Positions 15,844 to 26,766 of a stretch of DNA of 64,000 nt are shown piece by piece. Under the pieces are notes generated by a model. That model was not told where the DNA came from and ran no database searches. It saw only the letters and a list, made by a program, of their open reading frames with translations. The stretch is from Shewanella sp. UCD-KL12 (GTDB lineage: Bacteria; Pseudomonadota; Gammaproteobacteria; Enterobacterales; Shewanellaceae): positions 1,061,765-1,125,764 of the forward strand of contig NZ_MPHJ01000001.1 of assembly GCF_001957125.1 (NCBI RefSeq), in the 5' to 3' direction. Each line of letters begins with the position of its first letter. The stretch's first letter is position 1. The translations under genes were made by a program, and so were the position numbers.

Positions 15844-17760
15844 ATGTCACAACAAGAAACTCACGGCTTTCAAACTGAAGTCAAGCAACTACTGAACTTG
15901 ATGATCCACTCTTTATATTCCAACAAAGAGATTTTCTTGCGTGAATTGGTTTCAAATGCCGCCGATGCTGCAGATAAATTACGTTATGAAGCCCTGACAA
16001 ACGATGCGCTTTATGAAGGTGATGGCGAGCTTAATGTGCGCATTAGTGCCGATAAAGATAAAGGTACTGTAACCATCAGCGATAATGGTATCGGTATGAC
16101 TCGTGATGGTGTGATTGAGCATCTAGGTACTATCGCTAAATCAGGCACCGCAGATTTCTTCAAGAACTTATCTGGTGATGAGTCAAAAGACTCTCAGTTA
16201 ATTGGTCAGTTTGGTGTAGGCTTCTATTCATCATTTATTGTTGCCGATAAAGTAACAGTGCGCACTCGTGCTGCAGGCCATGGCGCTGATGAAGCGGTAT
16301 TGTGGGAGTCACAAGGCGAGGGTGATTTCACCGTAGAGAATATCACTAAAGCGGCCCGCGGTACTGAAATTGTATTGCATCTTCGTGAAGAGGAAAAAGA
16401 ATTTGCAGATGAGCATCGTCTGCGTTCAATTATTACTAAGTACTCAGATCATATCTCTGTACCTGTTGAGATGTTTGAGCAGGGCACGCCAGCGATTGAA
16501 GCGACTGACGATCAAGAAGCTGTTGCTGCGACTGAAGGCAGCTGGAAGCCGATGAACAAGGCGACTGCACTTTGGACTCGAAATAAGAGTGACGTGTCTA
16601 AAGAGGAGTATGAAGAGTTTTATAAGCATATCTCTCACGACTTTACCGACCCGCTACTTTGGAGCCATAACCGCGTTGAAGGTAAGCAGGAGTACACCAG
16701 CTTATTGTATATTCCAGCTAAAGCGCCTTGGGATATGTGGAACCGTGACCGTAAACATGGTTTGAAACTATTTGTACAGCGCGTTTTTGTAATGGATGAT
16801 GCTGAGCAGTTTATGCCTAGCTACCTACGCTTTGTCCAGGGACTGATTGATTCAAATGATTTGCCTTTGAACGTGTCTCGTGAAATTTTACAGGACAACA
16901 AGGTGACAACGGCACTGAGAACTGCTGTGACTAAGCGTGTACTTGGTATGCTTGAGAAGCTGGCTAAAAATGATGCTGAGAAGTATCAGACGTTCTGGGC
17001 TGAGTTTGGTCAGGTTCTTAAAGAGGGACCTGCTGAAGATATGGTAAACAAGGAGCGTATCGCTGGCTTGTTACGTTTCTCATCAACCCATACTGAAGAT
17101 GCTGCGCCTACTGTATCGCTTGCTGATTACGTTAGCCGCATGCAGGAAGGTCAAAGCAAGATTTATTACATCGTTGCTGATAGCCATGAGGCTGCTGCAA
17201 ATAGCCCGCATCTTGAGCTGCTTCGTAAGAAGGGGATCGAAGTATTATTGATGTCTGAGCGTATTGATGAGTGGTTAATTAATCATCTGACAGACTTTGA
17301 TGGTAAGCAACTTCATTCAGTTACTCGCGGCGATCTAGAGCTTGGTGAACTTGAAGATGCTGGTGAAAAAGAAGCACAAGAGAAGCTAGAAACTGATTCT
17401 GAAGGGCTTGTGAAGCGTGTTAAAGATTCATTAGGTGACAAGGTGTCAGCAGTGAAGGTGACGACTCGACTAACCGATACCCCTGCTTGTGTTGTCGCTG
17501 GTGAAGGTGAGATGTCTACTCAAATGATTAAGTTGATGGAAGCGGCTGGTCAAGCCGTTCCTGAAAGCAAGCCTACCTTTGAGATTAACCCTGAGCACCC
17601 ACTGGTTGCACGTCTAAATGATGAGCAAGATGAAGAGTTATTTGCTCAGTGGAGCGATCTACTTCTTCAGCAGGCTCAGCTATCAGAGAAGGGCAGTCTT
17701 TCTGACCCATCAGCGTTTATCAAGCTCATGAACCAGATGCTATTGGCTAAACTTAAGTAA
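15844..17760 (+). CDS. htpG: Molecular chaperone HtpG (Hsp90)
   Basis: This cytosolic Hsp90 has 638 residues. The N-terminal GHKL ATPase domain shows [17 protein letters not shown] (residues 30-46), DNGIGM and [11 protein letters not shown]. The middle domain has [11 protein letters not shown], and a C-terminal dimerisation domain follows. It remodels client proteins together with DnaK. There is no MEEVD tail, as expected for bacteria. It is monocistronic, under a sigma32-type promoter, and ends at a large hairpin terminator. Confidence 0.98.
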   Translation: MSQQETHGFQTEVKQLLNLMIHSLYSNKEIFLRELVSNAADAADKLRYEALTNDALYEGDGELNVRISADKDKGTVTISDNGIGMTRDGVIEHLGTIAKSGTADFFKNLSGDESKDSQLIGQFGVGFYSSFIVADKVTVRTRAAGHGADEAVLWESQGEGDFTVENITKAARGTEIVLHLREEEKEFADEHRLRSIITKYSDHISVPVEMFEQGTPAIEATDDQEAVAATEGSWKPMNKATALWTRNKSDVSKEEYEEFYKHISHDFTDPLLWSHNRVEGKQEYTSLLYIPAKAPWDMWNRDRKHGLKLFVQRVFVMDDAEQFMPSYLRFVQGLIDSNDLPLNVSREILQDNKVTTALRTAVTKRVLGMLEKLAKNDAEKYQTFWAEFGQVLKEGPAEDMVNKERIAGLLRFSSTHTEDAAPTVSLADYVSRMQEGQSKIYYIVADSHEAAANSPHLELLRKKGIEVLLMSERIDEWLINHLTDFDGKQLHSVTRGDLELGELEDAGEKEAQEKLETDSEGLVKRVKDSLGDKVSAVKVTTRLTDTPACVVAGEGEMSTQMIKLMEAAGQAVPESKPTFEINPEHPLVARLNDEQDEELFAQWSDLLLQQAQLSEKGSLSDPSAFIKLMNQMLLAKLK

Positions 17761-17780
17761 GCATCAGTAGTATTATGTGA

Positions 17781-17830
17781 AAGCAGAGCATCTAATGACC
17801 CATTGGTATCATTAGGGTTCTGCTTTTTTT
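17781..17830 (+). terminator. Intrinsic terminator after htpG
   Basis: AAGCAGA/TCTGCTT outer arms and CTAATGA/TCATTAG inner arms are followed by eight T residues. Confidence 0.8.
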
Positions 17831-17939
17831 TGCCTGCAGGTTAACCTAAAGTTAAATGGCAGGATAATATTTATATTTTGAGCTTTTAGCCAAGGTTAAT
17901 TCTAAGGTTTTGTGCTCAAATGAGTAACGTAGGAGCGAT

Positions 17940-18785
17940 ATGGACACAGTTATAACGCTGACGAAAGAGAATATACAGCAGGTTGTCGATACCTCTATGG
18001 AGAATGTTGTTGTTCTCTGTTTTTGGTCCAAGCAAAGCCCAGAAAGCACAGGTTTAACTCAAACTTTGACCACCATGGCCAATCAGCACTTAGGTCGTTT
18101 TATCTTAGCGATGGTTGATTGTGATCAGGAGATGGAGATTGCTAATTATTTCCAGATCCAAAATCTCCCCACAACATTAGTACTGAGTGAAGGCAAACCG
18201 ATTGATGGATTTGCTGGCGTGCAAGATGAAGCGCAAATTGCTGAGATGCTCGATAAGCATCTTCCTGCTCAATGGCAATTAAAACTGAATCAGGCCAAAG
18301 CGCTATTGTTGGAAAACGATCATGCTTCTGCACTTCATGTGTTAAAAGAAGCTTATGGTGAGTCGCCAAATGCAGAAGTTGCACTTGTTTATGCCGATGC
18401 TCAACTTATGGCTGGGCAATTGGTACTTGCGCAGGAGTTGTTAGACAGCATTGGTCTTGCAGATCAAGACAGCTATTATCAAACCTTAAAAGCAAAATTA
18501 ACACTTGCAATTGATGCGGCTGATACGCCAGAGATCAGAGAGTTACAACTTGCTGTTAATAATGACCCTGACAATATTCCTCAGCTGTTATCGTTAGTCA
18601 AAGCCTTGCATCAAGCCAATAGAAACGAAGAGGCATTACCTTTACTCTTTTCGCCTTTGTCTCAAGACCTATCACTTGAAAATGGTGAAGCTAAGCAGCT
18701 TTTCTTGGAAATTTTGACGGCATTAGGGCAGGGAGATCAACTGGCTAATCAATATCGTCGTAAGCTCTACAGTTTATTATATTAA
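17940..18785 (+). CDS. cnoX: Thioredoxin-fold co-chaperone YbbN/CnoX
   Basis: The 281-residue protein has an N-terminal thioredoxin fold (about 1-105) and a C-terminal TPR region (about 112-281), the YbbN/CnoX layout. CnoX is a holdase that protects proteins during oxidative (chlorine) stress and passes them to DnaK/GroEL. The thioredoxin CxxC is replaced by S30-K-Q-S33, so it cannot act as an ordinary disulphide reductase; Cys27 lies just before it. It sits between the Hsp90 gene htpG and adk, a chaperone-related context not seen in Escherichia coli, where ybbN is elsewhere. Confidence 0.88.
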   Translation: MDTVITLTKENIQQVVDTSMENVVVLCFWSKQSPESTGLTQTLTTMANQHLGRFILAMVDCDQEMEIANYFQIQNLPTTLVLSEGKPIDGFAGVQDEAQIAEMLDKHLPAQWQLKLNQAKALLLENDHASALHVLKEAYGESPNAEVALVYADAQLMAGQLVLAQELLDSIGLADQDSYYQTLKAKLTLAIDAADTPEIRELQLAVNNDPDNIPQLLSLVKALHQANRNEEALPLLFSPLSQDLSLENGEAKQLFLEILTALGQGDQLANQYRRKLYSLLY

Positions 18786-18867
18786 GCAAGCTAATATCTT
18801 TGGTAGTAAATCTAGCTTTTGATGATCTCATCGCTTGTCTATCAGGCTAAAGTCGAAGTTAAACTAG

Positions 18868-19599
<732 letters not shown>

Positions 19600-19645
19600 C
19601 CTCAGCAGTTAATTTACAGTATATGAGCTAGTTCTCATATTTTTA

Positions 19646-19672
19646 AAAGCTCACCTAGGTGGGCTTTTTTTA
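19646..19672 (+). terminator. Intrinsic terminator after adk
   Basis: AAAGCTCACC-ta-GGTGGGCTTT arms (with a G-T pair) are followed by a T run. Confidence 0.8.
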
Positions 19673-19725
19673 TATGTTTGTGAATGTTAGCCTAACGTTG
19701 AATTCTATATAAAAAGAGAGTGATT

Positions 19726-20721
19726 TTGAGCAAAACAACCCCAGCATTCGGTGTGCTTCTAGTCAACTTAGGGACACCTGATACACCAACGTCAAAAGAT
19801 GTGCGTTCGTTTCTAAAACAGTTTTTAAGTGATCCTAGGGTTGTCGATCTCAATCCATTGATTTGGAAGCCTGTTCTTAATGGGATTATCTTAAATTTTC
19901 GCCCCGCTAAAGTCGCTAAACTCTATGAGTCAATTTGGTGGGATGAGGGTTCACCTCTTATGGTCGTCAGTCAGAGGCAAAGAGAGAAGTTGGCATACCA
20001 GTTACAAGAGCAATTAGGGCAAGATATCCCCGTTGAGCTTGGGATGACCTATGGTAACCCCTCTTTAGGCACAGGCCTTGAGAAACTGAAATCTCAGGGG
20101 GTCGATAAAATCTTGGTGCTACCACTATACCCACAATACTCTTGCTCAACGGTAGCTGCAGTTTCTGATGCTATTGCTACTGAATATAAGGGGTGGAGGG
20201 AGGTGCCTGAAACGCGGCTTAATAAAGAATATTATCAGCACCCAGGTTATATATCCGCTTTGGCAACATCAGTTAGGGAGCATTGGGATAAATTTGGACA
20301 AGCAGATAAGCTGTTAATGTCTTTTCATGGTATCCCAGTGAGATATGTGACAGAGGGCGATCCCTATCAAGCACATTGCGAGAAAACTTCAGAACTACTG
20401 GCCCAAGCGCTAGGGCTTGATGATAGTCAGTGGCAACTATGTTATCAGTCAATTTTCGGTAAAGAGGAGTGGTTGACACCTCAAACTGACAAGGTACTAA
20501 CTGCTTTACCTAAAGAAGGTGTTAAGTCCGTTGATATTATCAGCCCCGCTTTTGCTGCTGATTGTTTAGAGACACTTGAAGAGTTATCTATCGGTGGTAA
20601 AGAGATGTTTATAGAAGCTGGTGGGGAGCGCTATGAATTTGTTCCTTGCCTCAACGACAGCCCATCTCATATCGAGCTTCTTGTAGATTTAGTCAAACAT
20701 CAAAGTATGGGCTGGCGTTAA
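19726..20721 (+). CDS. hemH: Ferrochelatase
   Basis: HemH inserts Fe2+ into protoporphyrin IX, the last step of haem synthesis, at the inner face of the membrane. The protein of about 331 residues begins FGVLLVNLGTPDTPT after a few residues. It carries the conserved MSFHGIP motif with the metal-binding histidine, and the conserved SPAFAADCLETLEE glutamate region near residue 265. TTG at 19726 (GAGAG 5 nt upstream) is preferred; GTG at 19720 is also possible. It stands between adk and gsk as in Escherichia coli. Confidence 0.95.
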   Translation: MSKTTPAFGVLLVNLGTPDTPTSKDVRSFLKQFLSDPRVVDLNPLIWKPVLNGIILNFRPAKVAKLYESIWWDEGSPLMVVSQRQREKLAYQLQEQLGQDIPVELGMTYGNPSLGTGLEKLKSQGVDKILVLPLYPQYSCSTVAAVSDAIATEYKGWREVPETRLNKEYYQHPGYISALATSVREHWDKFGQADKLLMSFHGIPVRYVTEGDPYQAHCEKTSELLAQALGLDDSQWQLCYQSIFGKEEWLTPQTDKVLTALPKEGVKSVDIISPAFAADCLETLEELSIGGKEMFIEAGGERYEFVPCLNDSPSHIELLVDLVKHQSMGWR

Positions 20722-20941
20722 TTTTGTTTATCTTAGCTGGATTGACTAGAAAATTTAAACTAATTGCACCTTTTATAGCGTAAAACTGATGTGGGCCACT
20801 GGTGTATCAAGCAACATGTGATAATATCTGCCGCCGTTTATATTAGCCCTTAAATCTGGGCTAATATTTAAACTAATATTTTTAATTAGGCTGATTGAAT
20901 TCGATCGGCATCTTTTTTCTGCTAAATGTTGAGAGCTCAGA

Positions 20942-22246
20942 ATGAAGTTTCCTGGCCAACGTAAGTCCAAACATTATTTTCCTGTACAAAACCGTGACCC
21001 ATTATTGGCTCAGCTCACCCAGCAACCAAATCGTTTACCTACCTATATTACAGGTATCGATCAGACATTAGTTGATATCGAAGCCAAAGTAGCGGATGAG
21101 CTGCTTGAGCGATATAAATTACCTAAAGGTAACTCAACACTGATTGATGATGAAAGTGCCCATGCCCTCTATTCTGAGCTAAAAAATTGCAAATTGATCA
21201 GCGATGAGTTTGCTGGAGGAACAATCGGTAATACTGTTCACAACTACTCGATACTGGCCGATGACCGTTCAGTGCTTTTTGGTGTGATGAGTAATAATAT
21301 TGAAGTAGGAAGTTATGCCTACCGTTACCTATGTAACACTTCATCAAAGGTTGATCTTAATTACCTACAGCCTGTAGAGGGAGCCATTGGTCGCTGCTTC
21401 ACTTTAATCTCTGAATGTGGCGAGCGCACCTTTGCGATCAGTAAAGGCTCTATGGATAAGCTAACACCTGAATACATAGATAAAGATCTTGTACAGGGTG
21501 CTTCAGCGTTAGTGCTGACAGCATATTTAATGAGAGCAAGCGGCGAAGATCAGATGACTCAAGCTGCACTGAAGGCCATTGAATATGCCAAAGAAGTTGG
21601 CGTGCCAGTGGTGTTGACGCTCGGTACACGCTTTTTAATTGAAGAAGATCCAGTTTGGTGGAAAAACTTCATTAATGAGAATGTCACCATTCTTGCTATG
21701 AATGAAGATGAAGGCGAGGCGCTCACAGGGTTTAAGGATCCGCTTGAGGCTAGTGACGCTGCACTTGAATTTTGCGATATGGTCCTCACCACTGCTGGAC
21801 CTCTAGGCTTGTATACCGCAGGTTACACTGAAGACGCTGAAAAAAGAGAAACCAGTAATATTTTACTGCCTGGTGTGATCCCAGAGTTTAATCGTTTTGA
21901 GTTCTCCCGTCCTAAATTGAAAAGTGCTTGTGATGAACCTATTAAGGTTTTTGCCCATATCTCACCATATATGGGCGGACCTGAAAAGATCCGCAATACC
22001 AATGGCGCAGGAGACGGGGCCTTGTCTGCATTACTACATGACCTTGCTTCTAATACTTACCATAAAGAGAATGTGCCAGGTTCGAGTAAGCATAAACGTG
22101 ATGGTTTATGTTACTCATCATTCTCACAGATCTGTAAGTATGCGAACCGAGTCGCCTATGAAGTGCTGGCTCAGCATAGCCCTCGACTGTCACGTGGACT
22201 ACCAGAGCGAGAAGATAGTTTAGAAGAGTCATACTGGGAGAGATAA
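20942..22246 (+). CDS. gsk: Inosine-guanosine kinase
   Basis: Gsk phosphorylates inosine and guanosine for purine salvage. The 434-residue protein belongs to the PfkB/ribokinase family. It has a GGTIGNTVHN substrate loop near residue 95, NEDEGEALTG near 262 and the C-terminal anion-hole/catalytic motif NTNGAGDGALSA with the catalytic aspartate. The start at 20942 follows GAGAGCTCAGA. A terminator lies 21 nt after the stop, and the dispersed repeat begins at the T-tract. Confidence 0.94.
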   Translation: MKFPGQRKSKHYFPVQNRDPLLAQLTQQPNRLPTYITGIDQTLVDIEAKVADELLERYKLPKGNSTLIDDESAHALYSELKNCKLISDEFAGGTIGNTVHNYSILADDRSVLFGVMSNNIEVGSYAYRYLCNTSSKVDLNYLQPVEGAIGRCFTLISECGERTFAISKGSMDKLTPEYIDKDLVQGASALVLTAYLMRASGEDQMTQAALKAIEYAKEVGVPVVLTLGTRFLIEEDPVWWKNFINENVTILAMNEDEGEALTGFKDPLEASDAALEFCDMVLTTAGPLGLYTAGYTEDAEKRETSNILLPGVIPEFNRFEFSRPKLKSACDEPIKVFAHISPYMGGPEKIRNTNGAGDGALSALLHDLASNTYHKENVPGSSKHKRDGLCYSSFSQICKYANRVAYEVLAQHSPRLSRGLPEREDSLEESYWER

Positions 22247-22266
22247 TCGCTCCTATCTACTCTGAC

Positions 22267-22298
22267 ATAAAAAAAGCGTCCAATTGGACGCTTTTTTT
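22267..22298 (+). terminator. Intrinsic terminator after gsk
   Basis: AAAAAGCGTCC-aatt-GGACGCTTTTT is a perfect hairpin with flanking A and T tracts, so it may work in both directions. Confidence 0.88.
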
Positions 22299-22530
22299 AT
22301 GTCTGGAACATTTATGCAGGTTTCTTAAAGAGACCATGGGTCCATGATGTTCCTGACATCAACTGGACATTCCCTACATCCATGTAGGTCAAGGTTTAAA
22401 ACCTGCTTTATGTCTGGAACATTTATGCTCTTTGTTAAAGAGACTATGGGTCCATGATGTTCCTGACATCCATTGGACATTCCCTACATCCATGTAGGTC
22501 AAGGTTAGAAACCTTGGTTACCTCTGGAGC
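22299..22530. repeat. Two tandem 111/110-bp units of dispersed ATGTCTGGAACAT repeat
   Basis: Unit 1 spans 22299-22409 and unit 2 spans 22410-22519. A decayed third start (CCTCTGGAGC) is at about 22521. Each unit opens with ATGTCTGGAACATTTATG and contains GATGTTCCTGACATC, its near reverse complement. Unit 1 also has GCAGGTTT/AAACCTGC flanking arms. A second copy type is at 31390 and a partial copy at 1-96. Confidence 0.9.
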
Positions 22531-22581
22531 TTGTAAGCTTGGTAGTTAATTGATGCGCCTAAGCGCATCGTTAGTATAACC

Positions 22582-23898
22582 TTAAGCTTTTTCTCCCTTA
22601 ACTTGAGCTGTAAAGCTACCCGCTGTTTTACCAGCCTGAGTATCATTGAAGGTCTCTTCGTTAAATTCACCTTCGGATTTTGCAATCACCACAGTTGCTA
22701 CTGAGTCACCAGTGACATTAACCGCAGTACGAACCATATCAAGTAGTCTATCAACGCCGATAATCAGCGCGATACCTTCGACAGGTAATCCTACTTGGTT
22801 GAGTACCATGGCAAGCATGATGAGGCCAACACCAGGTACACCAGCAGTACCAATAGAAGCCAATGTTGCTGTGATGACTACCATTGCATAATCAGTGATG
22901 GTCAGATCAACACCATATACTTGCGCAATGAATACAGTAGCAACACCTTGCATGATGGCCGTGCCATCCATATTAATCGTCGCACCAAGCGGTAGCGTAA
23001 ATGAAGCGACTTTATTGTCGACCCCTAAACGGTGCTCTGCCGTTTCAATGGTTACAGGTAAGGTTGCATTTGAGCTGGCAGTACTAAAGGCAAACAGCTG
23101 AACATCTCGCATTTTACGGATGAAGGTGAATGGATTTAATCCTGAGAACAGTTTAAGCAAAGTGGGGTAAACAACAAAGCCATGAAGAAGCAATACACCA
23201 AGTACAACAAAGAAGTATTGAACGACACTGCCAAATGTTTCTAAGCCTAAAGTAAGAGCAAGTTTAGCCATTAATGCGAAGACACCATATGGCGCTAGTT
23301 CCATAATAAGCGTTACTACACGCATAATCACTTCGTTAAGGTCGTTAAAAAGCGCTGCGACACGTTTTCCACGCTCGCCGATATGTGAGATAGCAAAACC
23401 AAAAATAACCGCAAACAGGATGATTTGGAGCATGTTGCCTTCACTCATCGCCTGAAGTGGGTTAGTAGGAACGATATTAATGATCACTTGTGACAGGCTT
23501 GGGGCTTCTGTAGCATTAAAGGTTAAGCCTTCACTGACAAGAGATGCATTACCTGGATGTACCGCTATAGCCACTAAAATTGACACGGACAGTGCGATTG
23601 CTGTTGTGAAGAGGTAAAAGCTAATCGTTTTTCCGCCCAAACGGCCAAGTTTAGATGGATCGCTAAGCGAACAAGTTCCGCAAACCAGTGAGATGAAGAC
23701 GAGAGGAACGACTAACATCTTCAGGCCTGAAACGAAAATCGTCCCAATAACATGTAAGAAACCTTCGGTAATGTATTCTTCGATGAATACACTCTCTGGA
23801 AAAAGGTTCCTAAGGAGCAGGCCGAGTAAAATACCGGCACCCATTCCTATTAGAATTTTACCCGTTAAACCGAGTTTTTTTGCTTGAGTTAAAGCCAT
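22582..23898 (-). CDS. Dicarboxylate/amino acid:cation symporter (DAACS family)
   Basis: This 438-residue inner-membrane transporter of the GltP/DctA family couples uptake of C4-dicarboxylates or acidic amino acids to Na+ or H+. Diagnostic signatures are the serine-rich re-entrant loop ASSNATLPVT, the cation-site motif NMDGTAIMQG and a hydrophobic profile of eight membrane helices plus two hairpins. The signature GTAGVPGVG marks the second hairpin. The exact substrate cannot be told from the sequence. It is a single gene convergent with gsk. Confidence 0.88.
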   Translation of the reverse strand: MALTQAKKLGLTGKILIGMGAGILLGLLLRNLFPESVFIEEYITEGFLHVIGTIFVSGLKMLVVPLVFISLVCGTCSLSDPSKLGRLGGKTISFYLFTTAIALSVSILVAIAVHPGNASLVSEGLTFNATEAPSLSQVIINIVPTNPLQAMSEGNMLQIILFAVIFGFAISHIGERGKRVAALFNDLNEVIMRVVTLIMELAPYGVFALMAKLALTLGLETFGSVVQYFFVVLGVLLLHGFVVYPTLLKLFSGLNPFTFIRKMRDVQLFAFSTASSNATLPVTIETAEHRLGVDNKVASFTLPLGATINMDGTAIMQGVATVFIAQVYGVDLTITDYAMVVITATLASIGTAGVPGVGLIMLAMVLNQVGLPVEGIALIIGVDRLLDMVRTAVNVTGDSVATVVIAKSEGEFNEETFNDTQAGKTAGSFTAQVKGEKA

Positions 23899-24114
23899 AT
23901 TGCTTCCTGTATAATTATTATGCTTTCAATTTGCGAAGATAAGCCTAGCAAGAAACGAAGTTTGATGAAACGGGTCAATAGTTAAACTTTTGGGGTGATT
24001 TAACAAAATAAAACAAGATAGTTATGGAAAAGTAGCAGGAAAATTATGTAATGTTGTCCTATAAGTAATAAGCGCCTCGCTTAAAATTACATATTGAGTA
24101 ACAGGGAGTCTGGC

Positions 24115-26643
24115 ATGAAGTCAGTTTACAAGTTTTTCTTCGTATTTATATGGTCGTTTTTAATGGTTGCCTGTAGTGGAGGGGGGGATATTGCGGACCC
24201 ATTAGATCCTGATCCAACGCCAGATCAAATTACAGTAAGCTTAAGCATCTCCAATACCCAGATCGCGGCAGCTGAGCCCGCAACAGTTACAGCAACGGTG
24301 AAAGATGCATCTGGTAACGCGGTTGACACTTTAGTGTCTTTTTCACTTAATGATGCAAGCTACGGTACCTTTGACCCAGGAACCGGTGAAGTCGCAACTG
24401 TGGGGGGGGTTGCCAGCATCGAAGTCAATACGGCTGAAATCAATACTGGTGCGACAATTACCGCGACAATTACCTCTGGTGAAACAGCCTCGGTAAATGC
24501 CACTATGGTTGGTGATGGTGGTCAGGCTGGCGGCGGTGCTCAAGTCTCTCTCGCATTGACTGATAGTGCCGGTAATCCGATTCAGTCAATAAGCACTTTA
24601 TCTCCTGGTAAACTCACCGCGACCGTTACAGGTATCAATAAGTCTGTGATTGTCACCTTCGACAGCCCGATTGGTGATCTACCAATTAAAAGTGCTGTAA
24701 CGGATGCAGATGGTAAAGCTACGGTTGATATTTATGCTGGTAGCTCTTTAGGCGCTGCAGAAGTGACCGCAACCTTGTCTACTAATGAAGTCGGCACAAC
24801 AATTATAGTGGTCGGTGCAACGAATGTTGTAATGGGCAGCGGTGAACCGCTTGTTGAAGGTGTTGCTGAGGTCAGTACAGAAAACTTGTCAGCGGGTGGT
24901 ACAGCAACTATTTCTGTACTGATTCAAGATGACCAAGGCAACCCTTTTACTCAGCCTGTAGATGTCAATTTCTCTTCAACCTGTGCAACTAAAGATCCTG
25001 CTCAAGCACAAATTAGCTCCCCAGTTTCCTCAAGCAATGGTATTGCGACATCAACCTATCTAGCCCAAGGCTGTGTCGGTGAAGATCAAATTAACGTAAC
25101 CGCTGATGCCGGTGGTATTAGCCTATCTGCTGTAGGCATTATCAATGTACTGCAAGCTGATGTTGGTAGCATTGTGTTTGTATCAGCCGAACCTGAAAAT
25201 ATTGGCATTTTAGGTACTGGTGGTATCGAGTCATCAATTGTTAAGTTTCAGGTGCTTGATAAAAACAGTAATCCTGTGAGTAACCAAAATGTGTTGTTTG
25301 AGCTCAACACTGGCATTGGCGGAGTGGCAATAAGTCCTGCTGAAGCGACGACCAATAATGAAGGTATCGTACAAACAGTAGTGACCACAGGTACAGTAGC
25401 CACTTCAGTTCGAGTCACAGCGACAGTTGATGATAATTCAACGCCAGCAATTTCGAGCCAATCTAAGCAACTGATCATCTCTACAGGTATTCCAGATCAA
25501 GATAGCTTCTCGTTATCTGCTGAGGTACTAAATGCTGAAGGTTGGGATCGCGATGGCACTGAAGTAATGGTGACTGCTCGTATGGCTGATGCTTTTAATA
25601 ACCCAGTTCCTGATGGCACGACGGTATCATTTACCACCGAAGGTGGTGCAATTGAAGATGCCTGTCAAACTGTTAATGGCGCATGTTCTGTCAAGTGGAT
25701 CAGTCAACTGGCAAGACCGGTAGGTGAAACATTGTTTGATGAAACGGGTTTGCAAATCCGTAACCCAACGGCTCTACAACGTTGTATCGTATTAAAAGTG
25801 GCTGAAACTGATTCAGATGTTTGTGACATAAACGATGATACTCAAACACGTATTTATGGTAACGCATATGGTCAACAGTACGGTGGTAGAGCAACCATCA
25901 CAGCGACGGCAATCGGTGAGGAAACCTTCCCAGATCTCAACGGTAATGGCCGCTTTGATTATGAAGAGGGCGTGTATGAAGATGAAGTGAACGAATTCCT
26001 AACTGGTAGAGATGTTACTGGAGAGTGGTTCGATCTTGATGATGCGTTTAATGACTACAATGAAGACACGGTTTTCAATCCTCAGCCTGATGGTCAACTA
26101 ATCGGTCAGGAAGGTGGTGCATTAGAAGAGCTAGTCGACTTTAATTCAAACTCAGTCTTTGACCTGAAAGATGGTTTATATAATGGGGTACTTTGTGCCT
26201 CTCCTGCCCATAAATATTGTGCTGATGGCGTAAACGATTCTAAATCACTCTATGTCCGCAGAAGTTTGACCATGGTAATGTCAGGTAGCTCAGCAGTAGC
26301 TACAAGGCATGCTGATATTGGTATTATCGATAAAGATGGGTTCCATAACCCAGGTGTGATAACCATTGTAGGAAAAGGTTCTGCGCGCGTTTACTTTGCA
26401 ATATCGGATCAGCATAACCAACAGATGCCTGCAGGAAGTACTGTGACTTTTACTGCTACAGCAGGTTCAGTAGTGAGTGGTAGTGAATATATTTGGCCAA
26501 GTAGTAACTATAATGGTGGACGAGAGTTTGAAGTAACTGTTAAAGGCGAGGATGAACCTAATTCTGGTACTTTTATGGTCCATGTTGAAACGCCAAATGG
26601 TGTAGTGACTCAGGTAGTTTCCGTAGGAATCATTATCGAATAG
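24115..26643 (+). CDS. Large Ig-like (Big-1 type) surface lipoprotein
   Basis: The 842-residue lipoprotein has an 18-residue signal peptide and lipobox MVAC, then a Gly/Asp-rich linker. Several bacterial Ig-like (Big-1/invasin-type) domains follow, each with phrases like VTATVKDASGNAV, ITVTADAGG and VLDKNSNPVSNQNVLF. The domains start near residues 45, 150, 255, 365 and 475. A D/E/N-rich stretch at about 600-700 (DLNGNGRFDYEEG and repeats) resembles calcium-binding segments. Such proteins usually serve adhesion or surface structure; no specific ligand can be named. Poly-G tracts of 7 (24181-24187) and 8 (24402-24409) lie near the 5' end. It is monocistronic, with a terminator at 26674. RBS AGGGAG supports the ATG at 24115. 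Confidence 0.8.
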   Translation: MKSVYKFFFVFIWSFLMVACSGGGDIADPLDPDPTPDQITVSLSISNTQIAAAEPATVTATVKDASGNAVDTLVSFSLNDASYGTFDPGTGEVATVGGVASIEVNTAEINTGATITATITSGETASVNATMVGDGGQAGGGAQVSLALTDSAGNPIQSISTLSPGKLTATVTGINKSVIVTFDSPIGDLPIKSAVTDADGKATVDIYAGSSLGAAEVTATLSTNEVGTTIIVVGATNVVMGSGEPLVEGVAEVSTENLSAGGTATISVLIQDDQGNPFTQPVDVNFSSTCATKDPAQAQISSPVSSSNGIATSTYLAQGCVGEDQINVTADAGGISLSAVGIINVLQADVGSIVFVSAEPENIGILGTGGIESSIVKFQVLDKNSNPVSNQNVLFELNTGIGGVAISPAEATTNNEGIVQTVVTTGTVATSVRVTATVDDNSTPAISSQSKQLIISTGIPDQDSFSLSAEVLNAEGWDRDGTEVMVTARMADAFNNPVPDGTTVSFTTEGGAIEDACQTVNGACSVKWISQLARPVGETLFDETGLQIRNPTALQRCIVLKVAETDSDVCDINDDTQTRIYGNAYGQQYGGRATITATAIGEETFPDLNGNGRFDYEEGVYEDEVNEFLTGRDVTGEWFDLDDAFNDYNEDTVFNPQPDGQLIGQEGGALEELVDFNSNSVFDLKDGLYNGVLCASPAHKYCADGVNDSKSLYVRRSLTMVMSGSSAVATRHADIGIIDKDGFHNPGVITIVGKGSARVYFAISDQHNQQMPAGSTVTFTATAGSVVSGSEYIWPSSNYNGGREFEVTVKGEDEPNSGTFMVHVETPNGVVTQVVSVGIIIE

Positions 26644-26673
26644 TCGAACTTGGTTTCATTTAAAGTGAGCCAT

Positions 26674-26705
26674 AAAAAACCAAGATGGAAATCTTGGTTT
26701 TTTTA
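26674..26705 (+). terminator. Intrinsic terminator (bidirectional form) after Ig-like lipoprotein
   Basis: AAAAACCAAGAT-ggaa-ATCTTGGTTTTT has perfect arms with A and T tracts. It can serve the lipoprotein gene and the convergent astB. Confidence 0.88.
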
Positions 26706-26766
26706 TGACTGTTAACGAGTGATTTGGATATGTTGGACTTAAAAAATATCACTTAAAGTGAGTTAT

